A stretch of 64,000 nucleotides of DNA from Trichloromonas sp034006665 (GTDB lineage: Bacteria; Desulfobacterota; Desulfuromonadia; Desulfuromonadales; Trichloromonadaceae): assembly GCF_034006665.1 (NCBI RefSeq), contig NZ_JAVESI010000005.1, forward strand, positions 32,022 through 96,021, written 5' to 3'. Of this stretch, positions 9,369 through 17,977 are shown one piece after another; the first letter of the stretch is position 1, and every line of letters begins with the position of its first letter. The notes under the pieces are model-generated. The model ran no database searches. It had not been told where the DNA came from and saw only the letters and a program-made list of their open reading frames with translations. The position numbers and the translations under genes were made by a program.

Positions 9369-10271
9369 GTGTCCTACATCGAGTATTTCGGGCTGAATCG
9401 CGAGGCCTTTTCCAATGCCCCGGACGCCCGTTTCTACTTCAACAGCGAGCAGCACAGCCAGGCCCTGCTGCGGTTGATGCACGCGGTCGATTCCAACAAG
9501 GGGTTGGCGGTCTGCATCGGCGGCGTCGGCACCGGCAAGACCACCCTGGCGCGCAAGATGCTGGACGGCCTCGATGAAGAGCACTACGAATCGTCACTGC
9601 TGGTCATGGTTCATTCCGGGATCACCGCCGACTGGATTCTCACCCGTATCGCCATGCAGCTGGGCGTGGAAAATCCGGCCCAAGACCGGCTGCCGCTGCT
9701 CAATCAGCTTTATGAACGGCTGCTCGTTATCGATGCTGCCGGAAAAAAGGCGGTGGTTCTTATTGATGAAGCGCAGATGCTTCAGACCCGGGAGTTGATG
9801 GAGGAGTTCCGGGGACTGCTGAATCTGGAGATTCCCGGGAAGAAGTTGCTCAATATTGTTTTTTTCGGGTTGCCCGAGGTGGAGGAGAGCTTGCGGCTGG
9901 ATGAACCTCTGTCGCAGCGGGTCGCGGTCAAGTATCATCTCAAGTCCCTTTCGCTGAACACCACCCGTTCCTATATCCAGCATCGGCTGCAGGTCGCCGG
10001 GGCGACGCGCATGCTTTTCCAGAGTGACGCGATTCCGATGATTCACCGTTATTCGGGAGGGGTGCCGCGGCTGATCAATACCCTCTGCGACAACTGTCTC
10101 TTTGAGGCTTTCATGCTTAAACAAACGGATGTCGATCTGAAGACGGTTCACAGTGTCGCTGGGGATCTCGGGCTTTTTAACCGGCCGCGTTTTGCCGAAA
10201 GTCCGGAGCCGGATCTTGACGATCTCGACGAGATCGAATCCATGCTTGACCGCCTCGAACAGCAGATCTGA
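9369..10271 (+). CDS. ExeA/GspA-like AAA ATPase
   Basis: A 300-residue AAA ATPase of the ExeA family, whose members help place type II secretion or type IV pilus machinery. Walker A is GGVGTGKTT (about residues 52-60) and Walker B is VVLIDEAQ (about 130). The opening YIEYFGLNREAFSNAPD is the family hallmark. There is no C-terminal peptidoglycan-binding domain, unlike full ExeA. It starts at a GTG after GGAGGACGCGC. It is co-transcribed with the large TPR protein; its partner secretin is not nearby (the short secretin-like gene at 62973 is far away). Confidence 0.88.
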   Translation: MSYIEYFGLNREAFSNAPDARFYFNSEQHSQALLRLMHAVDSNKGLAVCIGGVGTGKTTLARKMLDGLDEEHYESSLLVMVHSGITADWILTRIAMQLGVENPAQDRLPLLNQLYERLLVIDAAGKKAVVLIDEAQMLQTRELMEEFRGLLNLEIPGKKLLNIVFFGLPEVEESLRLDEPLSQRVAVKYHLKSLSLNTTRSYIQHRLQVAGATRMLFQSDAIPMIHRYSGGVPRLINTLCDNCLFEAFMLKQTDVDLKTVHSVAGDLGLFNRPRFAESPEPDLDDLDEIESMLDRLEQQI

Positions 10272-10302
10272 TTAGCGATTTATCGCCAGCCACTTACTCT
10301 TT

Positions 10303-10332
10303 GAGGCCGGTCGCACCGGCCTCTTCCTTTTT
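10303..10332 (+). terminator. Intrinsic terminator between the ATPase gene and mutL
   Basis: A perfect 9-bp GC-rich stem (10303-10311 with 10315-10323, loop CGC) followed by TTCCTTTTT. Confidence 0.75.
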
Positions 10333-10345
10333 ACGCGAGCGGCGC

Positions 10346-12169
10346 ATGTCCGGAACCATCCAGATTCTTCCCGAACAATTGTGCAATCAGATCGCCGCCG
10401 GCGAGGTCGTTGAGCGCCCCGCTTCGGTGGTCAAGGAATTGCTGGAGAACGCTCTCGATGCCGGTGCTACCGATATCGTCGTGGAGGTAGAGAAGGGGGG
10501 ACGGCGGCTGATTCGGGTCATCGACAATGGCCGGGGGATGGGCAAAGATGATGCTTTTCTCTGCCTTGAGCGGCATGCGACGAGCAAAATCCGCGCCGCC
10601 GACGATCTCTTTGCTTTACGTACCCTGGGTTTTCGCGGTGAGGCCTTGCCCTCCATCGCTTCCGTCAGTCGACTCCTGTTGCGGACCCATGCCGCAGTTG
10701 AGGAGAGCGGCTGGGAGATCTACGCCGAAGGGGGCGTCATCCGTCGCGCCGGTGCCTGCGGCATGCCGCCGGGTACGACTGTCGAGGTTCGCGACCTCTT
10801 CTTCAATACCCCGGCGCGGCGGAAATTCCTGCGCAAAGAAGAGACCGAATTCGGCCATATCGCCGATCTGGTCACGCGGCTGGCGCTGGCGGCACCTCAG
10901 GTCCATTTTCGCCTAGTTCACGATGGGCGCACGCTGGTCGATGCCTACCGGCAGCATCGTCTCGCCGATCGCGTGGGTGCTCTTCTCGGTCGGCCTCTGC
11001 TTACCGATCTGCTGGAGTTGGAGGTGGACGACGGCCAAGGACTGCGGCTCTCCGGCTTCATCAGCCAACCGGCGGTACAGCGGGCGACGACCGGTGCTCT
11101 CCATATCTATATCAACCATCGTTACGTTCGGGATCGGGTGGTGCGTCACGCCCTGCTTGAAGGCTACCGTCACGTTCTGCCCCGGGGTCGCTATCCGGTC
11201 GTGGTCCTCTTTTTCGAACTCGATCCCGCACGGGTCGATGTCAATGTGCATCCGACCAAAGATGAGGTCCGTTTTCGCGACCAGCGCCAGGTCCACGACT
11301 TCATCGCCGAGGCGGTGCGCGCCACCCTGAAATCCTCCTCTTGGCTGGAGGTTCGGGATAGTGCCACCACCACTGCCGAAATTTTTTCACCCGTTACCGC
11401 TTCTCCCCTGGCCTCTCCTCCTCCGTCGCGCGACCCGCGCCAAGAGGTGCAGGAATCCCTGGAGACCTACGCCCGCGGTGCTTCTTTCGTGACGCGCCCG
11501 GCGATTACCGCGCCTTCCTCCGGCGCCGCGCCCATATCTTCTTCGCTGGTCGTTGTTCCCCTGCCGCCGACAACGGCGGAAGACGGATTCTTTTCCTCCC
11601 TGCGGTTGATCGGCCAGTATCGCAACAGCTACCTCGTTTGTCAGGACGGGTCGGATCTTGTTCTGATCGATCAGCACGCGGCCCATGAACGCATCGGTTT
11701 CGAACGATTGCGCAGCCAGTACCGCCAGGGACGCATCCCCAGCCAGTCCCTGCTCTTTCCGGTGATCATCGAGGTCGATCACGGCGAAGCCGAGGCCCTG
11801 CGCGAAGCTCTTCCCCACCTCGAACGTCTCGGCCTGGTGGTCGAACCCTTCGGGGGCAAGAGTTACGTGCTCAAGGAAATTCCGCAACTGCTCGATGCCG
11901 GCCAGGCCGAACAACTGCTGCGCGATCTGGCCGCCGAGTTACGCCAGATCGGCAGCAGTTCCCTGGCGGAAGACGCCTTGGAGCAGGTGCTGATCCTGAT
12001 GGCCTGTCATGGCGTGATCCGGGCAAACCAACCCCTTTCGCCGCCGCAGATGACCGCATTATTGCGCGATCTGGACCGAGTGGATTTCGGGGCCCAGTGT
12101 CCACACGGCCGGCCGGTGATGGTACGCCAGCGGCTCACCGAGATCGAAAAGCTCTTTAAGCGAACCTGA
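10346..12169 (+). CDS. mutL: DNA mismatch repair protein MutL (endonuclease type)
   Basis: Links mismatch recognition by MutS to strand removal. The N-terminal GHKL ATPase has ENALDAGA, DNGRGMG and TLGFRGEAL motifs. A Pro/Ser-rich linker spans about 345-415. The C-terminal domain has DQHAAHERIGFE, which fits the DQHA-x2-E-x4-E metal site of nicking MutL proteins, and CPHGRP near the end. It therefore probably nicks DNA itself, as expected without MutH. 607 residues. The ATG at 10346 is used because family proteins begin only about 5 residues before IQILPEQL. mutS is not in the window. The stop overlaps miaA. Confidence 0.95.
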   Translation: MSGTIQILPEQLCNQIAAGEVVERPASVVKELLENALDAGATDIVVEVEKGGRRLIRVIDNGRGMGKDDAFLCLERHATSKIRAADDLFALRTLGFRGEALPSIASVSRLLLRTHAAVEESGWEIYAEGGVIRRAGACGMPPGTTVEVRDLFFNTPARRKFLRKEETEFGHIADLVTRLALAAPQVHFRLVHDGRTLVDAYRQHRLADRVGALLGRPLLTDLLELEVDDGQGLRLSGFISQPAVQRATTGALHIYINHRYVRDRVVRHALLEGYRHVLPRGRYPVVVLFFELDPARVDVNVHPTKDEVRFRDQRQVHDFIAEAVRATLKSSSWLEVRDSATTTAEIFSPVTASPLASPPPSRDPRQEVQESLETYARGASFVTRPAITAPSSGAAPISSSLVVVPLPPTTAEDGFFSSLRLIGQYRNSYLVCQDGSDLVLIDQHAAHERIGFERLRSQYRQGRIPSQSLLFPVIIEVDHGEAEALREALPHLERLGLVVEPFGGKSYVLKEIPQLLDAGQAEQLLRDLAAELRQIGSSSLAEDALEQVLILMACHGVIRANQPLSPPQMTALLRDLDRVDFGAQCPHGRPVMVRQRLTEIEKLFKRT

Positions 12170-13122
12170 TGATGAACGCTCGGGAATCTTCCCCCCTGCT
12201 GGTGATCTGCGGCCCGACCGCTTCGGGAAAGACGGCTCTGGCGGTGGAGCTCGCCCGGTACTATCCCATCGAGGTCGTATCCGCCGACTCCCGCCAAGTC
12301 TATCGGGGGATGGATATCGGCACCGCCAAGGCGACTGCCGAGGAGCGTCACCGGGTTCCTCATCATCTTCTCGATCTCGTGGAAGCGGACGAGGAATTTT
12401 CCGTTGCCGACTTCATTCGTCTGGCGCATCCGGCGATCGCTGCCATTCATAGGCGCGGCAAGGTACCGGTGTTGCTCGGCGGCACCGGTCTGTATCTGCG
12501 CGGCGTTACTGAGGGGCTGGTCGCGGCCCCCGCGGGGAATCCGGCGTTGCGCGCCGAACTGCTGGAGCGTGAAAGGCGGGAAGGGGGGGGGACCCTCTAC
12601 CGGCTGCTGCGAGAGCTCGATCCTCCCCTGGCTGGCAGGATTCAACCGGGGGATTTGACCCGCACCGTGCGCGCTCTCGAAGTGTTCCGGCTTTCTGGGC
12701 GCCGTCTTTCCGACTTCCAACGCGAGCATGCTTTCGCCGAACGTCCCTACGTTACGTTGAAGATAGCCCTTGCTCCGCCTCGGGAGGAGCTTTACCGGCG
12801 CATTGATCGGCGCGTCGAATTGATGCTGGAGCAGGGTCTGGCGGCGGAGGTGCGCGGCCTCCTTGAGCGGGGCTGCGATCCCGAAAGCAAGGCGCTGCGC
12901 ACCATCGGTTACCGGGAGATGATATGCCATCTGCGGGGGGCAATCTCCCTGGCGGAAGCGACGGCCTTAATCCAGCGAAACAGTCGGCATTATGCCAAGC
13001 GCCAGTTGACATGGTTTCGTGGGGATGAGGCGATAATTTGGGTTGATTCCTGTAGCGAGTCTGCTAATATCCTAAAGTTAATTGAACTTTTTTTGCTACG
13101 TACAAGGAGCGGATATGGCTAA
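12169..13122 (+). CDS. miaA: tRNA dimethylallyltransferase MiaA
   Basis: Transfers a dimethylallyl group to A37 of tRNAs that read codons starting with U. The P-loop GPTASGKT is at residues 15-22, followed by SADSRQVYRGMDIGTAKA and GGTGLYLRG. 317 residues, normal. ATG at 12169 overlaps the mutL stop (TGATG); the next codon is also ATG and could be used. mutL-miaA-hfq is the same order as in Escherichia coli. The last 8 bases overlap hfq. Confidence 0.95.
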   Translation: MMNARESSPLLVICGPTASGKTALAVELARYYPIEVVSADSRQVYRGMDIGTAKATAEERHRVPHHLLDLVEADEEFSVADFIRLAHPAIAAIHRRGKVPVLLGGTGLYLRGVTEGLVAAPAGNPALRAELLERERREGGGTLYRLLRELDPPLAGRIQPGDLTRTVRALEVFRLSGRRLSDFQREHAFAERPYVTLKIALAPPREELYRRIDRRVELMLEQGLAAEVRGLLERGCDPESKALRTIGYREMICHLRGAISLAEATALIQRNSRHYAKRQLTWFRGDEAIIWVDSCSESANILKLIELFLLRTRSGYG

Positions 13123-13348
13123 GACCCCTTTTAACATCCAGGATCAATACCTCAACCAGGCGCGCAAAGAGCGGGTAAGGGTGACCGTTGTCATGATGTC
13201 GGGTGAAAAACTCGAAGGATATATCAAATCCTTCGACAGTTTCTGCCTGCTGATCGAAAGCGGCGGCGACATTCTGCTCTACAAGCATGCCATCTCTTCC
13301 ATCACCTCGTCCGACGGTTCCTTCCGTCTGCACGGCGGCAAGGATTGA
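13115..13348 (+). CDS. hfq: RNA chaperone Hfq
   Basis: Hexameric Sm-like protein that pairs small RNAs with mRNAs. 77 residues. The Sm1 part (RVRVTVVMMSGEKLEGYI) and the Sm2 motif LYKHAISS are intact. The start at 13115 has AAGGAG 6 bases upstream and lies inside the 3' end of miaA. The tail is short, as in most non-enteric Hfq. A terminator follows at once. Confidence 0.96.
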   Translation: MAKTPFNIQDQYLNQARKERVRVTVVMMSGEKLEGYIKSFDSFCLLIESGGDILLYKHAISSITSSDGSFRLHGGKD

Positions 13349-13376
13349 TCTCTTTCGTCCGCTAGCATCCGGCAAG

Positions 13377-13437
13377 AACCGCCCGGTCCCGGACTCCCGA
13401 CGCTTATCTGAGCGGGGCGTCCGGGGGCGGGTTTTTT
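13377..13437 (+). terminator. Intrinsic terminator after hfq
   Basis: ACCGCCCGGTCCCGGAC pairs imperfectly with GTCCGGGGGCGGGT across a loop of about 26 bases and is followed by TTTTTT. It ends the mutL-miaA-hfq unit. Confidence 0.7.
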
Positions 13438-13543
13438 GTAGCTAATACTTCTTTTTTCTCAGTGCCGGCGGGAAGGCTTGTGGTGATCGATCTTCAGGGA
13501 TTGGCTGCTTACGTTTTGTCCGCCCTTTTTGAGGATCTTCTTC

Positions 13544-14848
13544 ATGCTTGAGATTCTTTCGGTCGATCCGGGCAGTATCGCGGCGGAACTCGGTATGGAA
13601 AGGGGAGATCGTCTGGTCTCCATCGCCGGGCGGCCGGTGGTTGATCTGCTCGATGTGGCCCTGGCCGACCAAGCCGAGGATCTGCGCATCGAGTTGCTCA
13701 AGCGAGATGGCGAAACCTGGCTTCTTGAATTCGACAAGGATGCCGAAGAGCCCCTGGGTATCGATGTTCCTCACCCCGATCCGGAGGAATGCGGTAATCA
13801 GTGCCTTTTCTGCTTTGTCCACCAGTTGCCCCGGGGTATGCGCAAATCCCTTTACGTCAAGGATGATGACTATCGCTTTTCCTTCCTGTACGGTGCTTAC
13901 GTAACCCTGACCAACATCGGCGAAGAGGACATCCGGCGGATCCTCGAACAGCACCTTTCCCCCCTCTATGTTTCGGTCCATGCCACCGACGAGGCATTGC
14001 GGCAGCGTCTCCTCGGTCGCCAGGGGCCGGCCGTCCTTCCTTTGCTGCGACAGCTGGTCGAAGGGGGGATCCAGCTGCACACCCAGGTGGTGCTTTGCCC
14101 GGGCTTCAATGACGGACCGGCGCTACTCCAAACCCTGACCGATCTTCATGCCCTCGGGCCGAACATCCTCTCCCTGGCAGTGGTGCCGGTAGGGTTGACC
14201 GGCCATCGCCGCAATCTGCCGACCTTGCGTCTGCCCACCATCGAAGAGGCCCGTCAAACGCTGGCCATGATCCACGACTTCCAGCGGGAGTGCCTGCGTC
14301 AGGGGGGCTCCCGTTTCGTCTTCGCCGCCGATGAACTCTACCTGCGCGCTGGGCTGCCTTTTCCCCCTATCGACGATTATGAAGAGTTGGGTCAACTGGA
14401 AAACGGGGTTGGGATGATCCCCCTCTTCCGCGAGGAGGCGGAACAGGTTCTCGCGGAGGTGGACAAGCTTCCTCCTGGACCTTTCTCCGTGCTGACCGGG
14501 GAATCGGCCGCCGCCGAGGTCGTGCGCTTCGCTTCGGCTCTGGAGGCTGCCGTCGGCACGACGATCTTTGTCCATGTGATCCGCAACGAATTTTTCGGCG
14601 GCGGCGTGACTGTGGCGGGCCTGGTCACTGGTCGCGACATCCTCCACCAACTGCGCGGCGTGACCGTGGGTAAACGGTTGCTGGTTCCCGAAGTGATGCT
14701 GCGGGACGGCGAAGAGGTCTTTCTCGACGACCTGCGCCTTGAGGATCTGTCCCGGGAACTGAAGGTGCCGATGACGACCTTCGACAGCAGCCCCTGGGGG
14801 CTGGTCGAGGCCTTGGATCATATCTCACGCGACAATTTTCAGCGATAA
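13544..14848 (+). CDS. PDZ / radical SAM / DUF512 protein
   Basis: A 434-residue protein. The first ~65 residues are PDZ-like (ILSVDPGSIAAELGMERGD). CGNQCLFCF near residue 83 is a C-x3-C-x2-C cluster of the radical SAM type. The rest matches the DUF512 family, with GLTGHR near 215 and a VVRFASALE/FFGGGVTVAGL region near the C terminus. The reaction is unknown; related proteins are annotated only as FeS oxidoreductases. ATG at 13544 is preferred to the GTG/ATG further up because it directly precedes the PDZ fold. A terminator separates it from hfq. Confidence 0.85.
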   Translation: MLEILSVDPGSIAAELGMERGDRLVSIAGRPVVDLLDVALADQAEDLRIELLKRDGETWLLEFDKDAEEPLGIDVPHPDPEECGNQCLFCFVHQLPRGMRKSLYVKDDDYRFSFLYGAYVTLTNIGEEDIRRILEQHLSPLYVSVHATDEALRQRLLGRQGPAVLPLLRQLVEGGIQLHTQVVLCPGFNDGPALLQTLTDLHALGPNILSLAVVPVGLTGHRRNLPTLRLPTIEEARQTLAMIHDFQRECLRQGGSRFVFAADELYLRAGLPFPPIDDYEELGQLENGVGMIPLFREEAEQVLAEVDKLPPGPFSVLTGESAAAEVVRFASALEAAVGTTIFVHVIRNEFFGGGVTVAGLVTGRDILHQLRGVTVGKRLLVPEVMLRDGEEVFLDDLRLEDLSRELKVPMTTFDSSPWGLVEALDHISRDNFQR

Positions 14849-14859
14849 GGATGAAACCT

Positions 14860-15645
14860 ATGCAGGACTACGAACTGCTCTTGGAGAAAGGTCGGCGCGC
14901 TTTGGAGAGCGAAGCTTTCACCCAGGCGGCGCGGGCCTTCCGCCTGGCGACGGAAGCGCTTCCGGAGCGCCCCGAAGGTTGGCGCCTGCTCGGTGAGGCC
15001 CTGAGCGAGGAAGGGGCTGCCGGTGAGGCCGTTACGGCGCTCGACAAGGCTTTGGCCCTGGCACCGGACGATATCGACAGTCTCTATCTGTTGGGGGATG
15101 CCTGCTTCGAGGCGCGTCAGCCGCAGCGGGCACTGAATGCTTACGGGCGAATCATTGAGCTCGACCCGTCCGAAGCGGATGCGCTGGTCAGCCAAGGGTT
15201 GGTGCTGTTCAGCCAAGAACGACTGGGCGACGCCGAGGCGTGCTACCGCCGCGCTCTGGAGATCGATCCCGAGTCGGCCTTCGCTCTCAATTCTCTGGGG
15301 GATGCGGCGGCCGCCGCCGGCCGTGTCGAGGAAGCAGTCGCCTGCTACCGTCAGGTCATTCAGCTTGATCCCGAAGACCCACAGGGACATTACAATCTTG
15401 CCGAACTGCTTTACGATCAGGGTGATCTGGCGGAGGCAGAAAAGGCCTGCCGCGAGGCTTTACGCCTTGATCCCGAATTCGCCTTTGCCCATCTCACCCT
15501 AGGCTACATCTGTCTTGATGATGAGGAGCCGAAGGAAGCCCTTGCCCATTTCCGCGAATTTCTCCGTTTGGAAAACGCCGCCGATTCCGCCGATCTACGC
15601 AACGAGGTTGCGGCGGTGATCGATGGTCTCAAGGGCGAAGGTTAG
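14860..15645 (+). CDS. TPR-repeat protein
   Basis: About 261 residues made of six or seven consecutive tetratricopeptide repeats (recurrent ALxLDPxxAxA and LGxALxxxGxxxEA patterns), with no signal peptide. Two starts are possible: ATG at 14851 touches the AAGG with no spacer, whereas ATG at 14860 lies 9 bases after it, so I use the second. It follows the DUF512 gene by a few bases and is followed 10 bases later by lrgA. Probably a protein-interaction scaffold; partner unknown. Confidence 0.82.
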   Translation: MQDYELLLEKGRRALESEAFTQAARAFRLATEALPERPEGWRLLGEALSEEGAAGEAVTALDKALALAPDDIDSLYLLGDACFEARQPQRALNAYGRIIELDPSEADALVSQGLVLFSQERLGDAEACYRRALEIDPESAFALNSLGDAAAAAGRVEEAVACYRQVIQLDPEDPQGHYNLAELLYDQGDLAEAEKACREALRLDPEFAFAHLTLGYICLDDEEPKEALAHFREFLRLENAADSADLRNEVAAVIDGLKGEG

Positions 15646-15655
15646 GGGCGGGCGC

Positions 15656-16012
15656 ATGGTCCGGGGTTTTGCCATCCTGCTGCTGCTGCAGTTGCTCGGG
15701 GAGGTGCTGTCTTCCTCGCTGGCACTCCCCGTGCCCGGCAACGTCCTCGGCATGGGGCTGCTATTGCTTGCCCTCAATTTCAAACTGGTTCGTCCCGAAT
15801 GGGTGGAAGAGGCGGTTAATCTGCTGCTTTCCAACCTCGCTCTCTTTTTTGTTCCCGCCGGGGTCGGGGTCATGGTCTACTTCGATCTGCTTGCCGCGGA
15901 ATGGCTGCCCATCGTAGTCGCGACGTTTCTCAGTACCTTCGTGGTCATGGCGGTCACCGGCTGGGTCGCCCTCTGGCTCGAACGGCGCGGCGGGAGGGTG
16001 GAAAATGAATGA
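15656..16012 (+). CDS. lrgA: CidA/LrgA family membrane protein
   Basis: A holin-like membrane protein of about 118 residues with four hydrophobic segments (opening VRGFAILLLLQLLGEVL, then VPGNVLGMGLLLLAL). The family is implicated in murein hydrolase control and in pyruvate/glycolate export in different bacteria. The ATG at 15656 follows a GGGGCGGG ribosome site. It overlaps lrgB by 8 bases, the usual lrgAB/cidAB arrangement. No LytSR-type regulator is nearby. Confidence 0.88.
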   Translation: MVRGFAILLLLQLLGEVLSSSLALPVPGNVLGMGLLLLALNFKLVRPEWVEEAVNLLLSNLALFFVPAGVGVMVYFDLLAAEWLPIVVATFLSTFVVMAVTGWVALWLERRGGRVENE

Positions 16013-16694
16013 AATTCTCGGCTCGCCACTCTTCGGCATCGCATTGACCCTGATCGTCTACGCCTTGGCACAGAAGCTCTATGCCCGTACCCGGCATATT
16101 CTTCTCAATCCGGTGGCGGTGGCGGTGCTGGCCATCATCGGCCTGCTTCTCCTCGGGGATATTCCCTATGAAGACTATGCCGAGGGAGGACGGTACATCC
16201 TCTTTCTCCTTGGGCCTTCGGTGGTTGCCCTCGGTTTTCCCCTCTATGCCCGGCGCAAGGAGATTCTGGCGCGTAAACTGCCGATTCTGGTCGGAGTGTT
16301 TGCGGGCTCACTGACCTCAATCCTGTCCGCCTCGGGCCTGGCCTGGCTTCTGGGCGGAAGCCGCGAAGTGGTGCTTTCTCTGGCGCCCAAATCGGTGACG
16401 ACACCGATCGCCATCAGCATCGTGGAAAAGATCGGCGGCGTCCCCCCCCTGACTGCCGCGTTGGTGGTGGTCACCGGCTGTCTCGGTGCCATGTGCGGTC
16501 CCGAGTTCTGCCGAAGTATCGGCATCCGTGACGGTGCAGCCATGGGTCTGGCGGTAGGTACGGCGACCCATGGGGTTGGAACCGCCCGTATGCTTGAGGT
16601 CGATCGCCTGGGCGGGGCGATTTCCGGGTTGGCCATCGGACTCAACGGCCTGACGACGGCCTTTTTGCTGCCATTACTCTTTGTCTTCTTTTGA
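16005..16694 (+). CDS. lrgB: LrgB/CidB family membrane protein
   Basis: Partner of the LrgA-like protein: 229 residues with about six or seven hydrophobic segments and the family motif LAPKSVTTPIAI near residue 127. C-terminal GVGTARMLE is also typical. It ends at a strong hairpin shared with the convergent gene. The substrate or lysis role cannot be decided from sequence. Confidence 0.9.
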   Translation: MNEILGSPLFGIALTLIVYALAQKLYARTRHILLNPVAVAVLAIIGLLLLGDIPYEDYAEGGRYILFLLGPSVVALGFPLYARRKEILARKLPILVGVFAGSLTSILSASGLAWLLGGSREVVLSLAPKSVTTPIAISIVEKIGGVPPLTAALVVVTGCLGAMCGPEFCRSIGIRDGAAMGLAVGTATHGVGTARMLEVDRLGGAISGLAIGLNGLTTAFLLPLLFVFF

Positions 16695-16708
16695 AATTAA
16701 GGCAAAAA

Positions 16709-16749
16709 GAAAAACCGCCTCCCGGAACAGGCCGGTGAGGCGGTTTTTT
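16709..16749. terminator. Bidirectional terminator between lrgB and the PxxKW gene
   Basis: An 11-bp perfect stem (16711-16721 with 16736-16746) with A-tract before and T-tract after, so it can stop transcription from both sides. Confidence 0.85.
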
Positions 16750-16775
16750 GTGTTTGTTGGTTGCAAACGGTCGAC

Positions 16776-17066
16776 TTACTTCTTCTTGCTGCTGGCCGCT
16801 TTCTTGGAAGCCTTGAGGGGGTTGACCTTGGCTTCGACGCTCTTGATTTCGATCTTCTGGTGGGTGGCGAAGTTACACAGACCGCCTCGCCACTTTTGCG
16901 CGGGGGAGGGGGCCACCGAACAGACCTGACCGATCGTTCCTTCGACGATGCGCTCGCAACCCTGGCACTTGTCGATCACCAGCTGGCAGCTGTTGCCTTC
17001 AAAAGTACAACCTTTTTTGGACCAGAAGGTGCATTCAGTACCGGGAAGAACGGTTTGACATTGCAT
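16776..17066 (-). CDS. PxxKW-type cysteine-rich protein
   Basis: A 96-residue protein with nine cysteines in the first ~65 residues (C3, C12, C20, C27, then CQGC, and others), the signature PAQKW near residue 56, and a lysine/serine-rich tail. No signal peptide. It matches the small PxxKW cysteine-rich family seen in deltaproteobacteria; function unknown, metal binding plausible. AAGGAG stands 10 bases before the ATG, and a near-consensus promoter lies upstream. Confidence 0.82.
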   Translation of the reverse strand: MQCQTVLPGTECTFWSKKGCTFEGNSCQLVIDKCQGCERIVEGTIGQVCSVAPSPAQKWRGGLCNFATHQKIEIKSVEAKVNPLKASKKAASSKKK

Positions 17067-17110
17067 GGGTCGATCTCCTTGCGTATGCGGTTTTTACGAA
17101 ATAAAGTCTG

Positions 17111-17139
17111 CTTATAGTCTCCCTTAAGTCATTTGTCAA
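17111..17139 (-). promoter_or_regulatory. Sigma-70 promoter of the PxxKW gene
   Basis: On the minus strand, TTGACA (17139-17134), a 17-bp spacer and TATAAG (17116-17111), 45 bp before the start codon. Close to consensus, suggesting strong expression. Confidence 0.8.
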
Positions 17140-17196
17140 TTCTTTTTTCAAAATCCTTTTTTCACAACCATCGCCTCTAAAACCCACGGGGAATCG

Positions 17197-17225
17197 TTGC
17201 CACTTCGGGCATGCTTCTGTATACT
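17197..17225 (+). promoter_or_regulatory. Sigma-70 promoter of rnc
   Basis: TTGCCA (17197-17202), 17-bp spacer, TATACT (17220-17225), about 41 bp upstream of the rnc ATG. Confidence 0.75.
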
Positions 17226-17266
17226 TACCGCCAGTTTTTAATCATTAGCCTGGAACTCCCCTCGTC

Positions 17267-17977
17267 ATGGAAAATAGTCCCGCGATTTCCGCCCGATCTG
17301 CATCCTTGGCGGCTCAGGTCGATTATGCATTCAGGCACGAGCAGTTGTTACGCGAAGCCCTGACGCATAAATCCTACAGCAACGAACACCCGGACACCGT
17401 TCCCGGACATAACGAACGCCTCGAATTTCTCGGCGACGCCGTTTTGGACATGGTGATCAGTCGGCGTATTTTCCTCGATTACCCGCAACTTCCCGAAGGC
17501 GAACTGACGCGCATCCGTGCCGAGGTGGTCAGCGAACCGGCCCTGGCGGCGGTGGGCCGGCGCTTGGGCATCGGCGATTGTCTGTGGCTGGGGCGGGGCG
17601 AGGAGAAGAGCGGCGGCCGTCACAAAGAGAGTCTTATCGCCAACGCCGTCGAAGCCCTGCTTGGCGCCATCTTTCTTGATGGGGGACTGGAGGCGGTGGA
17701 CCCGGTGGTGGATCGCTTCTTTGCCGCCGCTACCGATCAGGCCTTTCGCCGCAAGTCCGGAATCGATTACAAGACCCGTCTGCAGGAAGTTCTGCAAGCG
17801 CGCCAGTGTTCGCCTCCCGCCTACCGGTTGGTACGAGCCGAGGGCCCCGATCACGACCGGACCTATACCATCGAGGTTCTCCACGGAGGACGCGGCATTG
17901 GCATGGGGACCGGCGTGACGAAGAAGGCGGCTTCCCAGCAGGCCGCCCGCCAGGCCCTCGAAGCTTTGGGGGAATAG
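17267..17977 (+). CDS. rnc: Ribonuclease III
   Basis: Cuts double-stranded RNA in rRNA and mRNA processing. The RNase III signature NERLEFLGDAVLD carries the acidic metal ligands, with ESLIANAVEALLGA holding the second set. A dsRNA-binding domain occupies the last ~70 residues (DYKTRLQEVLQ to KKAASQQAARQALE). 236 residues, normal. Starts an rnc-radical SAM-era-der run. Confidence 0.96.
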   Translation: MENSPAISARSASLAAQVDYAFRHEQLLREALTHKSYSNEHPDTVPGHNERLEFLGDAVLDMVISRRIFLDYPQLPEGELTRIRAEVVSEPALAAVGRRLGIGDCLWLGRGEEKSGGRHKESLIANAVEALLGAIFLDGGLEAVDPVVDRFFAAATDQAFRRKSGIDYKTRLQEVLQARQCSPPAYRLVRAEGPDHDRTYTIEVLHGGRGIGMGTGVTKKAASQQAARQALEALGE

